From JAWXCM01 sp034408745 (GTDB lineage: Bacteria; Acidobacteriota; Terriglobia; Bryobacterales; Bryobacteraceae): DNA of 52,324 nt. A model generated the notes under the pieces. That model had not been told where the DNA came from. It searched no databases and was given only the letters and a program-made list of their open reading frames with translations. A program made the translations under genes and the position numbers. The stretch is from NCBI GenBank assembly GCA_034408745.1, contig JAWXCM010000430.1, positions 1 through 52,324 of the forward strand, given 5' to 3'. Shown one piece after another: positions 7,986 to 16,413 of the stretch. Position 1 is the stretch's first letter. The number at the start of each line of letters is the position of its first letter.

Positions 7986-9101
7986 ATGAGCAAGGTGAGG
8001 GTGCTGGTGGGGACGCGCAAGGGCGCTTTTGTTCTGACTTCTGACGGAAAGCGCGAAAAATGGGATGTGAGCGGACCGCATTTCGCGGGTTGGGAAGTGT
8101 TTCACGTGAAGGGCTCGCCGGCGGATCCCGACAGGATCTATGCGTCGCAGTCGAGCGGCTGGTCCGGCCAGGTGATGCAGAGGTCGAACGACGGTGGCCA
8201 GACGTGGGAAGTGATCGGCAACAAGTTCGACTACTCCGGGGTTCCGGGCACGCACCAGTGGTACGACGGCACGCCGCACCCGTGGGAATTTAAGCGCGTG
8301 TGGCACCTGGAGCCTTCGCTCACCGACCCCGATGTGGTGTATGCCGGGGTCGAAGACGCCGCGCTGTTCCAGTCATCCGACGGCGGCAAGTCGTGGTCGG
8401 AGTTGTCGGGATTGCGGGAGCACGGCTCAGGCCCGCGGTGGCAGCCCGGCGCGGGCGGGATGTGCCTGCACACCATTCTGCTGGACCCGGTGAATGCGGG
8501 CCGCATGTATATTGCGATCTCAGCCGCCGGCGCATTTCGCAGCGACGACGCCGGCAGGACATGGAAGCCGATCAACAAGGGTCTGCGTTCGGAATTTCTT
8601 CCCGACAAAGACGCCGACGTTGGGCACTGTGTACACCGAATCGCGATGCACCGCTCCAGACCGGAAGTGTTGTTCATGCAGAAGCACTGGGATGTGATGC
8701 GGAGCGATGACGCGGGCGAATCGTGGCGTGAGGTCAGCGGGAATTTGCCGACAGATTTCGGGTTCCCCATCGACGTGCATGCGCATGAACCGGAGACTAT
8801 TTACGTAGTGCCCATCAAGAGCGACTCCGAGCATTTTCCGCCCGAAGGAAAATTGCGCGTATATCGGAGCCGGACGGGTGGGAATGAATGGGAAGCGCTG
8901 ACGAACGGGTTGCCGCGGCAGGACTGCTATGTGAACGTGCTGCGCGATGCAATGGCTGTGGATTCGCTCGATTCCTGCGGGATTTATTTCGGCACGACGG
9001 GCGGCCAGGTCTACGGATCGGCGGATGCCGGTGATACGTGGGCGCCGATTGTGCGCGATCTGCCGGCGGTGCTGTCGGTTGAGGTGCAGACGCTGGCATG
9101 A
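7986..9101 (+). CDS. BNR/sortilin-like beta-propeller protein (sialidase-fold)
   Basis: A 371-residue beta-propeller with repeated Asp-box or BNR motifs of the S-x-D-x-G-x-x-W type: SNDGGQTWEVI (~61-71), SSDGGKSWSEL (~130-140), SDDAGRTWKPI (~186-196), SDDAGESWREV (~240-250) and SADAGDTWAPI near the C-terminus. There is no signal peptide, so it should be cytoplasmic. It opens with VRVLVGTRKGAFVL. Proteins of this family are annotated as exo-alpha-sialidases or glycosyl hydrolases by fold only; no catalytic residues can be assigned. The start has a good Shine-Dalgarno sequence (AAGGAG). Its stop overlaps the ATG of the MoaD/ThiS-like gene by 4 bases, implying joint function. Confidence 0.8.
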   Translation: MSKVRVLVGTRKGAFVLTSDGKREKWDVSGPHFAGWEVFHVKGSPADPDRIYASQSSGWSGQVMQRSNDGGQTWEVIGNKFDYSGVPGTHQWYDGTPHPWEFKRVWHLEPSLTDPDVVYAGVEDAALFQSSDGGKSWSELSGLREHGSGPRWQPGAGGMCLHTILLDPVNAGRMYIAISAAGAFRSDDAGRTWKPINKGLRSEFLPDKDADVGHCVHRIAMHRSRPEVLFMQKHWDVMRSDDAGESWREVSGNLPTDFGFPIDVHAHEPETIYVVPIKSDSEHFPPEGKLRVYRSRTGGNEWEALTNGLPRQDCYVNVLRDAMAVDSLDSCGIYFGTTGGQVYGSADAGDTWAPIVRDLPAVLSVEVQTLA

Positions 9102-9394
9102 TTCGCGTCGAGCTTCCCTCGCACCTGCGTACGCTGGCCGGGATCACGGGCGATGTCCGGCTGGACGTGGCAGGCGAAGTAACGCAACGGGCCGTTCTAA
9201 ACGCTCTGGAAGCGGCTTATCCGGCGCTTCGGGGGACGATTCGGGACCAGGCGACGGCCCGGAGGCGCGCGTTCATTCGGCTGTTTGCGTGCGGCGAGGA
9301 TTTGTCGCACGATTCGCCGGATTCACTGTTGCCGGCGGCGGTGGCCGCGGGAGTCGAGCCGCTGGTGATTGTGGGGGCCATTGCGGGCGGTTAA
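9098..9394 (+). CDS. MoaD/ThiS-family ubiquitin-like sulfur-carrier protein
   Basis: A 98-residue beta-grasp protein with the defining C-terminal Gly-Gly (VIVGAIAGG). The internal pattern also fits MoaD: ALEAAYPALRGTIRDQ in the helix region and RLFACGEDLSHDSPDSLLP in the region before the last strand. Such proteins are adenylated and thiocarboxylated at the terminal Gly to donate sulfur, or are conjugated to targets. It is translationally coupled (ATGA overlap) to the beta-propeller protein. No MoeB/ThiF-type activating enzyme lies nearby, so its partner must be encoded elsewhere. The stop overlaps the end of a convergent DUF4159 pseudogene by 3 bases. Confidence 0.82.
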   Translation: MIRVELPSHLRTLAGITGDVRLDVAGEVTQRAVLNALEAAYPALRGTIRDQATARRRAFIRLFACGEDLSHDSPDSLLPAAVAAGVEPLVIVGAIAGG

Positions 9395-9901
9395 TGCGTG
9401 AGGGAATAAGTCACGTAATTCACGCCGATTTTAAACGCGAGGGTGGCGTATTGTTCCGGATAATCTGGAAGATCCGCCCACTCCCACGCGTCGCCGTAAT
9501 CCTGGTTGAAGAGAATCGCCACCACCACCCGGCCATACGCGTCGACCACGCCGCGCCAGTGCGGATACGCCCACGCCCACTGCGGGCGTCGATGCGGGTC
9601 AGGCGGCGCAGTGCGATGAGGAACTGCCGGTCCGACTTATTCGCGTCGGTGCCCCAGCGTGCGCGGCCCCGGCCCCAGTAACCGCCGCCTCGTCCACCGT
9701 CGCGGTCGGAGCGGAAGCGAAGGCGGCCCCGGCGAACTCGGTGTTGTCCCAGGCGCCGGGAGGGTCGGGCCACGGGTCCTGCATCTCCGCTTCGTATTTT
9801 GCCCAGCGCCTGCCGCCTCCCGACGGCTGCGCGGCGGCACCCGCGAGCACCAGGACCAGCGCCACCGCGGCAGTCAGAACAAGCTTGCGGCGGTCCGGCA
9901 T
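9391..9901 (-). pseudogene. DUF4159 protein gene, internally deleted and frameshifted
   Basis: Three disjoint frames on the minus strand read parts of one DUF4159 protein. The N-terminus (from ATG 9901) has a signal peptide (RRKLVLTAAVALVLVLAGAA) and reaches WDNTEFA. A -1/+1 shift leads to RLRFRSDRDGG...WGTDANKSDRQFLIALRRLTRID. A second break near 9590 jumps directly to YPHWRGVVDAYGRVVVAI...DAWEWADLPDY...IGVNYVTYSLTH, the usual C-terminus. In intact relatives about 100 residues separate these last two blocks, so an internal deletion has occurred. The first frameshift could be an assembly error; the missing core is harder to explain that way. The gene is convergent with the MoaD-like gene. Confidence 0.75.
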
Positions 9902-9944
9902 GGTTTCAATCTTAGGGCATCTATGATGGGTATAGAAGCTCGCC

Positions 9945-11171
9945 TTGAATAAAGCCCTGCTGCCGATCTTCCTTGTCATCGTTGTCGACATCCTCGGGAT
10001 GGCGATCATGTTTCCGCTGCTTCCGTTCTATACGGAATTCCTGGGCGGAACTCCAGGTCAGATCGGCTTACTCATCTCGACGTTCGCGGTGTGCCAGCTA
10101 ATTGGCGGGCCGCTGCTTGGCCGCCTGTCGGACCGGATGGGCCGCAAACCACTCTTGTTGCTGAGCCAGGTCGGCACGCTCATCGGATTCGTGTTCCTGG
10201 CATGGGCGACGTCACTGTGGATGGTGTTTTTGTCGCGCATCATCGACGGCTTCACTGCCGGGAATATCTCACTCGCTCAAGCCTACATAACGGATATCAC
10301 GAAGCCCGAGGAGCGCACCAAATCCTTCGCGGTCATCGGCATTGCATTTGGGGTCGGGTTCCTGATCGGCCCTGCCATCAGTGGATTCCTGGTGCAGTTC
10401 GGCTATCGGGTTCCGATCTTTGCCGCGATGGGCCTGTCGGCGGGCAGCATCCTCGCCACCACCTTCCTGCTGCCGCGGTCGCCCCGCCACACCCATGCCG
10501 CAGGCCCGCATCGCATGACCCTGTTTGACTGGAAGACGTATGTCGAGTACCTCCGGCGTCCGGTGCTGGGCAGCCTGATGTGGCAGTTTCTCGCGTTCAT
10601 TTTCGCGTTCTCGACATTCATGTCCGGCTTCGCTCTGTATGCCGAGCGGCGCTTCGTGTGGGATGGGCACGCCTTCGGCACACGTGAAGTGGGGTACGTG
10701 TATGCGTATGTGGGAATGCTCGGGATTGTGCTGCAGGGCGGGCTGATGGGGCGTGCCGTGAGGATCTTCGGCGACCGCGGCCTGGTTCGGTGGGGCTTCC
10801 TGCTGGCGACGGCCGGGTTTGCCCTGCTGGGGTGGACTTACGGAATTCCGATGCTGCTGTTTGCAGCGGCCATGACCTCTGTATCTACCGGGGCACTGCG
10901 GCCTGCGCTCACGTCACTAATCTCGCAGGAAGCCGGTTCGCATGAGCAGGGCGGTGTGCTGGGACTCACGCAGTCACTACAGTCGGTCGCGAGCATCGTG
11001 GCGCCGATGGTGGCCGGATTTCTGATCGAACACGGCAAGCTGGAAGCCTGGGCTCTGGTGGCCGCCGTAAGCACGTTGATCGGGCTGATATTGACGATGC
11101 GGCAAGGGCCGCGGGTGAAGCCGGACGAGGCGCCTGATCTGGTCGACGCCTCACCGGGAAGAAAAGGTTAA
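9945..11171 (+). CDS. MFS transporter (TetA-like drug/metabolite exporter)
   Basis: A 408-residue major facilitator protein with about twelve hydrophobic helices. The cytoplasmic loop 2-3 motif is GRLSDRMGRKPLLLLSQ (~60-76), matching motif A (GxLaDrxGrkxxl). Helix 5 carries the GFLIGPAISG stretch (motif C-like, ~145), characteristic of 12-TM antiporters that expel drugs or metabolites. The start is TTG 9945 (TTG-AAT-AAA); no better upstream start exists. It diverges from the DUF4159 pseudogene, with starts 43 bases apart. Its stop overlaps the convergent ndk by 4 bases. Substrate unknown. Confidence 0.88.
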   Translation: MNKALLPIFLVIVVDILGMAIMFPLLPFYTEFLGGTPGQIGLLISTFAVCQLIGGPLLGRLSDRMGRKPLLLLSQVGTLIGFVFLAWATSLWMVFLSRIIDGFTAGNISLAQAYITDITKPEERTKSFAVIGIAFGVGFLIGPAISGFLVQFGYRVPIFAAMGLSAGSILATTFLLPRSPRHTHAAGPHRMTLFDWKTYVEYLRRPVLGSLMWQFLAFIFAFSTFMSGFALYAERRFVWDGHAFGTREVGYVYAYVGMLGIVLQGGLMGRAVRIFGDRGLVRWGFLLATAGFALLGWTYGIPMLLFAAAMTSVSTGALRPALTSLISQEAGSHEQGGVLGLTQSLQSVASIVAPMVAGFLIEHGKLEAWALVAAVSTLIGLILTMRQGPRVKPDEAPDLVDASPGRKG

Positions 11172-11581
11172 AGCAGTTCGGCGGTGCTGAAGAAGAACGG
11201 GATTTCCTGAGCGGCGGTTTCGGCGGCGTCGGAACCGTGGCTGGCATTGCGCTCGATGGACTCAGCGTACATCTTGCGGATTGTGCCTTCCTCGGCGTTG
11301 GCCGGGTTGGTGGCGCCCATCAGCTTGCGCCATTCGGCGACCGCGTTCTCGCGCTCCAGCACCATCACGACCACAGGACCCTCGGTCATGAACTTTACCA
11401 GGCTGCCAAAGAACCCGCGTTCCTTGTGGACGCCGTAGAAGCCTTCAGCCTGAGCCTGCGAGAGGCGAACCATTTTGAGGCCGCGAACGGTAAAGCCAGC
11501 CTCGTTGATTTTCGTCAAAATGCCGCCAATATGACCGGCAGCGACTGCGTCGGGTTTGATAATTGCGAAAGTACGTTCCAT
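11168..11581 (-). CDS. ndk: Nucleoside diphosphate kinase
   Basis: A 137-residue enzyme that phosphorylates NDPs to NTPs through a phospho-histidine. Visible are the N-terminal TFAIIKPDAV motif, GVHKERGFFGSLVKFM (substrate region), and NASHGSD around the catalytic His115, followed by EIPFFF. Length and motif order match family members. ATG 11581 is used rather than the longer open frame, because the conserved protein begins MERTFAIIKPD. It lies 19 bases downstream of sucD on the same strand and probably shares its transcript, linking GTP/ATP made by succinyl-CoA synthetase to the nucleotide pool. Confidence 0.95.
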   Translation of the reverse strand: MERTFAIIKPDAVAAGHIGGILTKINEAGFTVRGLKMVRLSQAQAEGFYGVHKERGFFGSLVKFMTEGPVVVMVLERENAVAEWRKLMGATNPANAEEGTIRKMYAESIERNASHGSDAAETAAQEIPFFFSTAELL

Positions 11582-11600
11582 TTTTCCTGAAAACTCGTGG

Positions 11601-12473
11601 TTATTTTCCGATACGCGCTGCGACTTTTTCGCCGAGCTCAGCCGGAGTCGCGCAGACGGTGATGCCTGCGGCCTCCATGGCTGCAATCTTGTCCGAAGCC
11701 TTGCCCGAACCACCCGAGATGATGGCGCCGGCATGGCCCATACGGCGGCCCGGAGGCGCGGTCTGTCCCGCGATGAAGCCGACCACCGGCTTCTTCACGA
11801 ATTCCTTCACGTACGCCGCCGCTTCTTCCTCAGCGGTGCCGCCGATTTCGCCGATCATGATGATGGCTTCGGTGTCGGGATCCTCGTTGAACAGCTTCAA
11901 GGCGTCCGTATGCGTGGTGCCGATGATGGGGTCGCCACCGATGCCGATGCAGGTCGACTGGCCGATTCCAAGCGCGGTAAGCTGACCCACGGCCTCGTAG
12001 GTCAGGGTGCCGGAGCGCGACACCACGCCGACTCTGCCGGGCTTGTGGATGTGGGCGGGCATGATGCCGATCTTGCACTTGCCGGGCGAGATGATGCCGG
12101 GGCAGTTGGGGCCGATCAGCCGCATGCGGAAGCCCTTGAGAAACTGCCAGGCTTTCACCATGTCGAGCGCCGGAATGCCTTCCGTGATGGCGATGCAGAG
12201 CTGGATTCCGGCGTCGGCCGCTTCCATGATCGCGTCGGCCGCAAAGGGCGGAGGGACGAAGATGACGCTGGTGTCGGCGTCGGTCTCGCGGACCGCGTCG
12301 GCCACCGTGTTGAAGACGGGCAGGCCGAGGTGCATTGTTCCGCCCTTACCCGGGGTGACGCCGCCGACAATCTTAGTTCCGTAAGCGAGGCACTGCTGCG
12401 CGTGGAAGGTGCCTTCCCTGCCGGTAAAGCCCTGTACGATGACGCGCGTGTTTTCGTTGACGAGTACGCTCAT
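11601..12473 (-). CDS. sucD: Succinyl-CoA synthetase (ADP-forming) alpha subunit
   Basis: A 290-residue alpha subunit of the TCA-cycle enzyme converting succinyl-CoA to succinate with ATP/GTP formation. It shows the CoA-binding Rossmann start NTRVIVQGFTGREGTFHAQQ (~8-27), GGVTPGKGG, the GPNCPGIISPGKCKIGIMP segment (~123-141) and the phospho-His region GHAGAIISG (~246-254). The start overlaps the sucC stop by 4 bases. Complete and typical. Confidence 0.95.
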   Translation of the reverse strand: MSVLVNENTRVIVQGFTGREGTFHAQQCLAYGTKIVGGVTPGKGGTMHLGLPVFNTVADAVRETDADTSVIFVPPPFAADAIMEAADAGIQLCIAITEGIPALDMVKAWQFLKGFRMRLIGPNCPGIISPGKCKIGIMPAHIHKPGRVGVVSRSGTLTYEAVGQLTALGIGQSTCIGIGGDPIIGTTHTDALKLFNEDPDTEAIIMIGEIGGTAEEEAAAYVKEFVKKPVVGFIAGQTAPPGRRMGHAGAIISGGSGKASDKIAAMEAAGITVCATPAELGEKVAARIGK

Positions 12474-13627
12474 TGAGCCAACCCCACGACCTTGTAAGCC
12501 GCGTCTTTCATGTCCGTCGCGATGGTGAAATTGAGACCGCTTTCGGCAAGAATCTGCCGGCCGAGCTCGACGTTGGTGCCCTCCATGCGAACCACGATGG
12601 GGAGTTGCACGTTCAGCTCGCGGCAGGCGTTCACGACTCCGTTGGCGAGCGTGTCGCAGCGCAGAATTCCGCCGAAGATATTAATCAGCACGGCGCGGGT
12701 CGCTTTGTCGGAAGTGAGGATGCGGAACGCGTTGCGAATCTGTTCCTGATTGGCGCCGCCGCCGACATCGAGGAAGTTGGCCGGGCTTCCGCCGGCGTAC
12801 TTGATGATGTCCATCGTCGCCATGGCGAGGCCCGCCCCGTTGACCATGCAGCCGACCGTGCCATCGAGCTTAATGTAGTTCAGGCTGTAGCGCGATGCTT
12901 CCACTTCGAGCGGGTCCTCTTCGTTGACGTCACGAAGCTCGGCCAGATCCTTGTGGCGGAACAGGGCGTTGTCGTCGAGGGTAATTTTGGCGTCGAGCGC
13001 CACCACGCGACCGTCGGATGTGATGACGAGCGGGTTAATTTCAGCGAGCGTCGCGTCAATGCCTTCGTAAGCTTTCGCCAGTGCCATCATGCATGCGACA
13101 GCGGCCCGGGTGCTGGTGGCCGGGACACCGATTCCAAAGGCCAGTTTGCCGGCCTGAAAAGCCTGCAGGCCCATGCCGGGTTCGATGGTCTCTTTGAGAA
13201 TCTTTTCGGGAGTGTGGGCGGCCACTTCCTCAATGTCCATACCGCCTTCGCTGGAGGCCATCATGGTGACCTTGCCGGTGACGCGGTCCAGCACGAGGCC
13301 GACGTACAGCTCTTTGGCGATGGGCAGCGTCTCTTCGACGAGAACTTTCTTCACCACCCGACCCTCAGGGCCAGTCTGGTGCGTGATGAGGGTCATGCCA
13401 AGAATCTGGTTGGCGACCTTCTCGGTTTCCTCAGGACCGGTGGAGAGCTTGACACCGCCGCCTTTCCCCCGGCCGCCGGCGTGGATCTGGGCTTTGACGA
13501 CAACTTTGCCCCCGAGCTCCTTAGCGGCCGCAACTGCTTCATCAATGGTGGCTGCCACAGTGCCTCGCGGCACAGGCACGCCATATTTCGCAAGGATGTC
13601 CTTGGCCTGATACTCGTGTATTTTCAT
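12470..13627 (-). CDS. sucC: Succinyl-CoA synthetase (ADP-forming) beta subunit
   Basis: A 385-residue beta subunit with the N-terminal ATP-grasp fold. It begins MKIHEYQAKDILAKYGVPVP, includes VVKAQIHAGGRGKGGGVK (~41-58), and has the ligase signature GCMVNGAGLAMATMD followed by NFLDVGGGANQEQI (~285). The C-terminal region contains LINIFGGILRCD. It is the first gene of the sucC-sucD-ndk unit. It diverges from trpD, with 99 bases between the starts, where the promoters should lie. Confidence 0.96.
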   Translation of the reverse strand: MKIHEYQAKDILAKYGVPVPRGTVAATIDEAVAAAKELGGKVVVKAQIHAGGRGKGGGVKLSTGPEETEKVANQILGMTLITHQTGPEGRVVKKVLVEETLPIAKELYVGLVLDRVTGKVTMMASSEGGMDIEEVAAHTPEKILKETIEPGMGLQAFQAGKLAFGIGVPATSTRAAVACMMALAKAYEGIDATLAEINPLVITSDGRVVALDAKITLDDNALFRHKDLAELRDVNEEDPLEVEASRYSLNYIKLDGTVGCMVNGAGLAMATMDIIKYAGGSPANFLDVGGGANQEQIRNAFRILTSDKATRAVLINIFGGILRCDTLANGVVNACRELNVQLPIVVRMEGTNVELGRQILAESGLNFTIATDMKDAAYKVVGLAQ

Positions 13628-13726
13628 CGGAATACGTTTGTGCGGGCTCGCCTTTAAACGCTTGTGCTAGTATCTCAGGGAAGCCAACTTCACAATATAG
13701 CACCCGTCCGATCCCTTCCCGTCAGT

Positions 13727-14767
13727 ATGTCTTTCGCTCCGTTTCTGAATCGCATCATCAACCGTGAAAACCTCACCGCCGGGGAGGCCGAGGCGCTGAT
13801 GCAGCTCATTCTCACCGGGCAGGCGTCGAGCCCGCAGATCGCTGCAATGCTGGTCGGGCTCCGGATGAAGGGCGAGACGCCGGACGAGATTCTGGGCTTC
13901 GCGCGTGCCATGCGCGGGCAGTCCGTACGCGTTCCGGTGGCAGTCGGCCCGGGCGAGCACCTTGTCGACACGTGCGGGACTGGTGGCGACGGTTCCAACA
14001 CGTTCAACATCTCAACGGTCGCGGCTCTGGTGGTGGCCGGTGCGGGGGCGAAAGTGGCCAAGCACGGCAACCGGTCCATCTCCAGTCAGTGCGGCAGCGC
14101 GGACATTCTGGAGGGCCTCGGGGTGCGCATCGAACTGGCGCCGGAACTGGTGGGCGAGTGCATTCGCGAGACCGGGTTTGGGTTCTTTTACGCACCTCGG
14201 ATTCACCCCGCGGTTCGACATGCCCAGGAGGCTCGAACGGCGCTGAAGATGCGTACCGCGTTCAATCTTCTGGGACCGCTGACCAATCCCGCGGGTGCGA
14301 CGGTCCAGGTGGTTGGGGCACCGTCGATTCGGGCGGCGGAACTGATGGCTTCGGCACTGGCTTCGCTCGGCCTCGTCCGGGGATATGTGGTGCACGGGCT
14401 CGACGGCCTGGATGAGATCACCACTACGGCCGAGTCGCTGGTGCTCGAGATTCGCGGCGGCGCCATCGCCCATCATTCCGTGGTGCCGGAAGATTTTGGT
14501 GTCCCTCGCGCGTCGGCTTCGGAATTGCGGGGAGCAGACCGGGAAACAAATTGTGACATTGCCCGGCGCGTCCTGCATGGGGAACGGGGAGCGCCACGCA
14601 ATATCGTGCTGGTGAATGCGTCGGCTGCGCTGGTCGCCGCGGGGATCGCGGCCGATTTTTTCAGCGGCGCTGAAATAGCGGCGAATTCGATTGATTCCGG
14701 TGCCGCTGTTCAGGTGCTCCACCGGGTAGTGGAATTCTCCAGGCGCGGTGTTGCGGCAGCGAGCTAA
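13727..14767 (+). CDS. trpD: Anthranilate phosphoribosyltransferase
   Basis: Second step of tryptophan synthesis: transfer of phosphoribose from PRPP to anthranilate. The 346-residue protein has the PRPP/Mg-binding loop DTCGTGGDGSNTFNIST (~80-96) and the AKVAKHGNRSISSQCGSAD segment (~106-124). The helical N-terminal domain contains LTAGEAEALM. ATG 13727 was chosen because family members begin immediately before this helical domain; longer in-frame starts add a non-conserved leader. No other trp gene is adjacent. Confidence 0.95.
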   Translation: MSFAPFLNRIINRENLTAGEAEALMQLILTGQASSPQIAAMLVGLRMKGETPDEILGFARAMRGQSVRVPVAVGPGEHLVDTCGTGGDGSNTFNISTVAALVVAGAGAKVAKHGNRSISSQCGSADILEGLGVRIELAPELVGECIRETGFGFFYAPRIHPAVRHAQEARTALKMRTAFNLLGPLTNPAGATVQVVGAPSIRAAELMASALASLGLVRGYVVHGLDGLDEITTTAESLVLEIRGGAIAHHSVVPEDFGVPRASASELRGADRETNCDIARRVLHGERGAPRNIVLVNASAALVAAGIAADFFSGAEIAANSIDSGAAVQVLHRVVEFSRRGVAAAS

Positions 14768-14856
14768 TAACGGCTAATTACTGCGGTTTTGTTACTGTTT
14801 CGTTTAGAAACATTTGACTGGGGTTTTGTTTGATTGGCGTGCTACTATTACACTGC

Positions 14857-15231
14857 ATGCCCAAACGCAAGACCGCTGACGCACCCATCGAAACGGCCAG
14901 GCCTGTGGCGGAACCAAAGAAGCGCGCAACTTCCACGGCCACCCATAAGCTCACCACTACGAAGAAAGCGGCACAGCCCTCTCACGTTACCGGGAAAGCG
15001 GCCCCTGTAATTCCGGCCGTTTCTGAGCCCGTCTCCTCCCCCGTATCCGAGCCTGTTGCCGAACTGATATCTGCGACTCCCGAAGTCGCTCAACCGAAGG
15101 TTAATGCCGCACCGACGCACTTTGAAATTGCGCATCTTGCTTATCTGTATTTTGAGCAGCGCGGGTATCAGGCCGGCGACCCCCAGGAAGACTGGTTTCG
15201 TGCCGAGCGCGAGTTAATGAAACTTGCGTAA
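14857..15231 (+). CDS. DUF2934 domain protein with Ala/Pro/Thr-rich N-terminus
   Basis: A 124-residue protein. The first ~85 residues are low-complexity and basic (Lys, Thr, Ala, Pro, with SEPVSSPVSEPVAE-type repeats). The C-terminal ~35 residues match the DUF2934 helix pair: IAHLAYLYFEQRGYQAGDPQ followed by DWFRAEREL. Function is unknown; the basic tail might bind nucleic acid (inference). ATG 14857 was preferred over an upstream TTG. The 3' end overlaps lexA, which is convergent, by 18 bases. Confidence 0.8.
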   Translation: MPKRKTADAPIETARPVAEPKKRATSTATHKLTTTKKAAQPSHVTGKAAPVIPAVSEPVSSPVSEPVAELISATPEVAQPKVNAAPTHFEIAHLAYLYFEQRGYQAGDPQEDWFRAERELMKLA

Positions 15232-15846
15232 AACCGCTAAGACGCGGCCCTGAACTTCAACCGCGGCCCGATCCACGATGATGGGCTGCATTTCCGAATT
15301 CGCAGGCTGGAGCCGGACCTTACCGTTCGGCTCCGAATAGAACCTCTTGAGTGTGGCATCGGTGCCATCGACTAGCGCAACCGCGATTTCGCCGTCACGC
15401 ACGCTGGCGCAGCGCTGTACCAGAACGAAGTCGCCGCTGCAGATGTGATCTTCGATCATAGAGTTGCCGCGGACTTCGAGCGCATAATTCTCGCCGTTAC
15501 CGGAAAAATCAGAGAAATTTAGCGATTCTGATGTTTGAAAAGCCTCAACGGGAGAACCGGCTGCGATGCGTCCCAGCAGCGGGATCTCGACGGGCGCCGC
15601 ATTCCCATTGCGCGCTCGGCGGTAGTCCTGCAGGTATCGCGGCGCCACTTCCACCGAACGGCTCTGATTGTGGCCGCGCAGGATGTAGCTCTTCTTTTCC
15701 AGCGCCGAGATGTGCTTGTGCACGGTGGCCAGAGATGCCAGGTCGAGCCCGGTGGCGATCTCTTCGTAGCTGGGACTGTAACCGTTGGTTTCGATAAACC
15801 CGGCCAGGAAATCGAGCAGTTCTTTCTGTCGCGGTGTAAGTGCCAT
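15214..15846 (-). CDS. lexA: SOS repressor LexA
   Basis: A 210-residue repressor of the SOS response that self-cleaves when stimulated by RecA filaments. The N-terminal winged helix-turn-helix (residues 1-65) includes LTPRQKELLDFL and GYSPSYEEIATGLDLASLATVHKHI. The cleavage bond Ala96-Gly97 (RIAAGSP), nucleophile Ser129 (GNSMIEDHI) and Lys167 (TDATLKRFY) are all present. The start ATG 15846 directly follows AAAGGGG. An upstream in-frame ATG exists, but it gives a non-conserved leader. The start region lies beside an inverted repeat, described separately. Confidence 0.95.
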   Translation of the reverse strand: MALTPRQKELLDFLAGFIETNGYSPSYEEIATGLDLASLATVHKHISALEKKSYILRGHNQSRSVEVAPRYLQDYRRARNGNAAPVEIPLLGRIAAGSPVEAFQTSESLNFSDFSGNGENYALEVRGNSMIEDHICSGDFVLVQRCASVRDGEIAVALVDGTDATLKRFYSEPNGKVRLQPANSEMQPIIVDRAAVEVQGRVLAVLRKFH

Positions 15847-15883
15847 TTTCCCCTTTTTCATTGTTGGCGAACAAAAGGGGAAA
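15847..15883 (-). promoter_or_regulatory. Inverted repeat over the lexA start, candidate operator / SD-sequestering hairpin
   Basis: TTTCCCCTTTT (15847-15857) and its exact complement (15873-15883) are separated by 15 bases, immediately before the lexA ATG. The arm next to the ATG contains the lexA Shine-Dalgarno (AAAGGGG on the minus strand). A smaller palindrome, TTGTT-CGCC-AACAA, lies within and is a plausible LexA box for autoregulation. A possible -35 (TTGACT) is just upstream, with AACAAT 17 bases later as a weak -10. Confidence 0.5.
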
Positions 15884-15912
15884 GTCAAGAGGTTTGTTGA
15901 ATGCGTGTTTCA

Positions 15913-15940
15913 GGCCCGTCAGCACGTGCGCTGACGGGCC
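15913..15940 (-). terminator. Hairpin after the BON-LysM gene
   Basis: GGCCCGTCAGC (15913-15923) and GCTGACGGGCC (15930-15940) form a perfect 11-bp stem with a 6-base loop, 10 bases after the BON-LysM stop codon and before lexA. There is no U-run, so it may terminate weakly or stabilise the mRNA end. Confidence 0.6.
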
Positions 15941-15949
15941 GGTTTCGCC

Positions 15950-16381
15950 CTACGGAATCACGAGTTCCTGACCCACCTTGATCATGTTCGGGTCCGACAG
16001 TTTATCGCGATTTGCTTCGAAAATCCGCATGTAATCACTGGCGTTGCCATACCGCTCTTTGGCGATTTTGGACAGCGTGTCGCCTGACTGCACGGTGTAT
16101 TTCGTGCCGCCATTGCCTCCGGCCTGCGGTGCGGCAGCAGGCTGCGGAAGGCTGGAATCGATCCGGATGTCAACCGTGAGGTCGGAGTACGACGCATCCA
16201 CCTGCTTGATCGCGGTCCAGAGCTGGTTCTTTACGTTCTCATTGGGCGCGTCGCCCTGGATGAGCAGTTTGCCGCCGTCCACGTGGACATGCGTGAGCCG
16301 TATGCCCATTCCGGGAGCGGCGGAGATTGCGGACTGGTACTTGCTTTTCAGCTGATTCAGGAGTTGATCGTTATCGGCCAT
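15950..16381 (-). CDS. BON + LysM domain protein (Kbp/YgaU-like)
   Basis: A 143-residue protein with an N-terminal BON-like fold (residues ~25-78, VHVDGGKLLIQGDAPNENVK) and a C-terminal LysM domain (residues 93-142, YTVQSGDTLSKIAKERYG). A Gln/Ala/Pro linker joins them at ~80-92. The domain order is that of E. coli Kbp/YgaU, a cytoplasmic potassium-binding protein. There is no signal peptide here, which supports that comparison over a cell-wall role. It lies downstream of hemB on the same strand with a 32-base gap. Confidence 0.85.
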   Translation of the reverse strand: MADNDQLLNQLKSKYQSAISAAPGMGIRLTHVHVDGGKLLIQGDAPNENVKNQLWTAIKQVDASYSDLTVDIRIDSSLPQPAAAPQAGGNGGTKYTVQSGDTLSKIAKERYGNASDYMRIFEANRDKLSDPNMIKVGQELVIP

Positions 16382-16413
16382 ACCGGATAGACACGCTCAG
16401 GCACCGTACCGAG

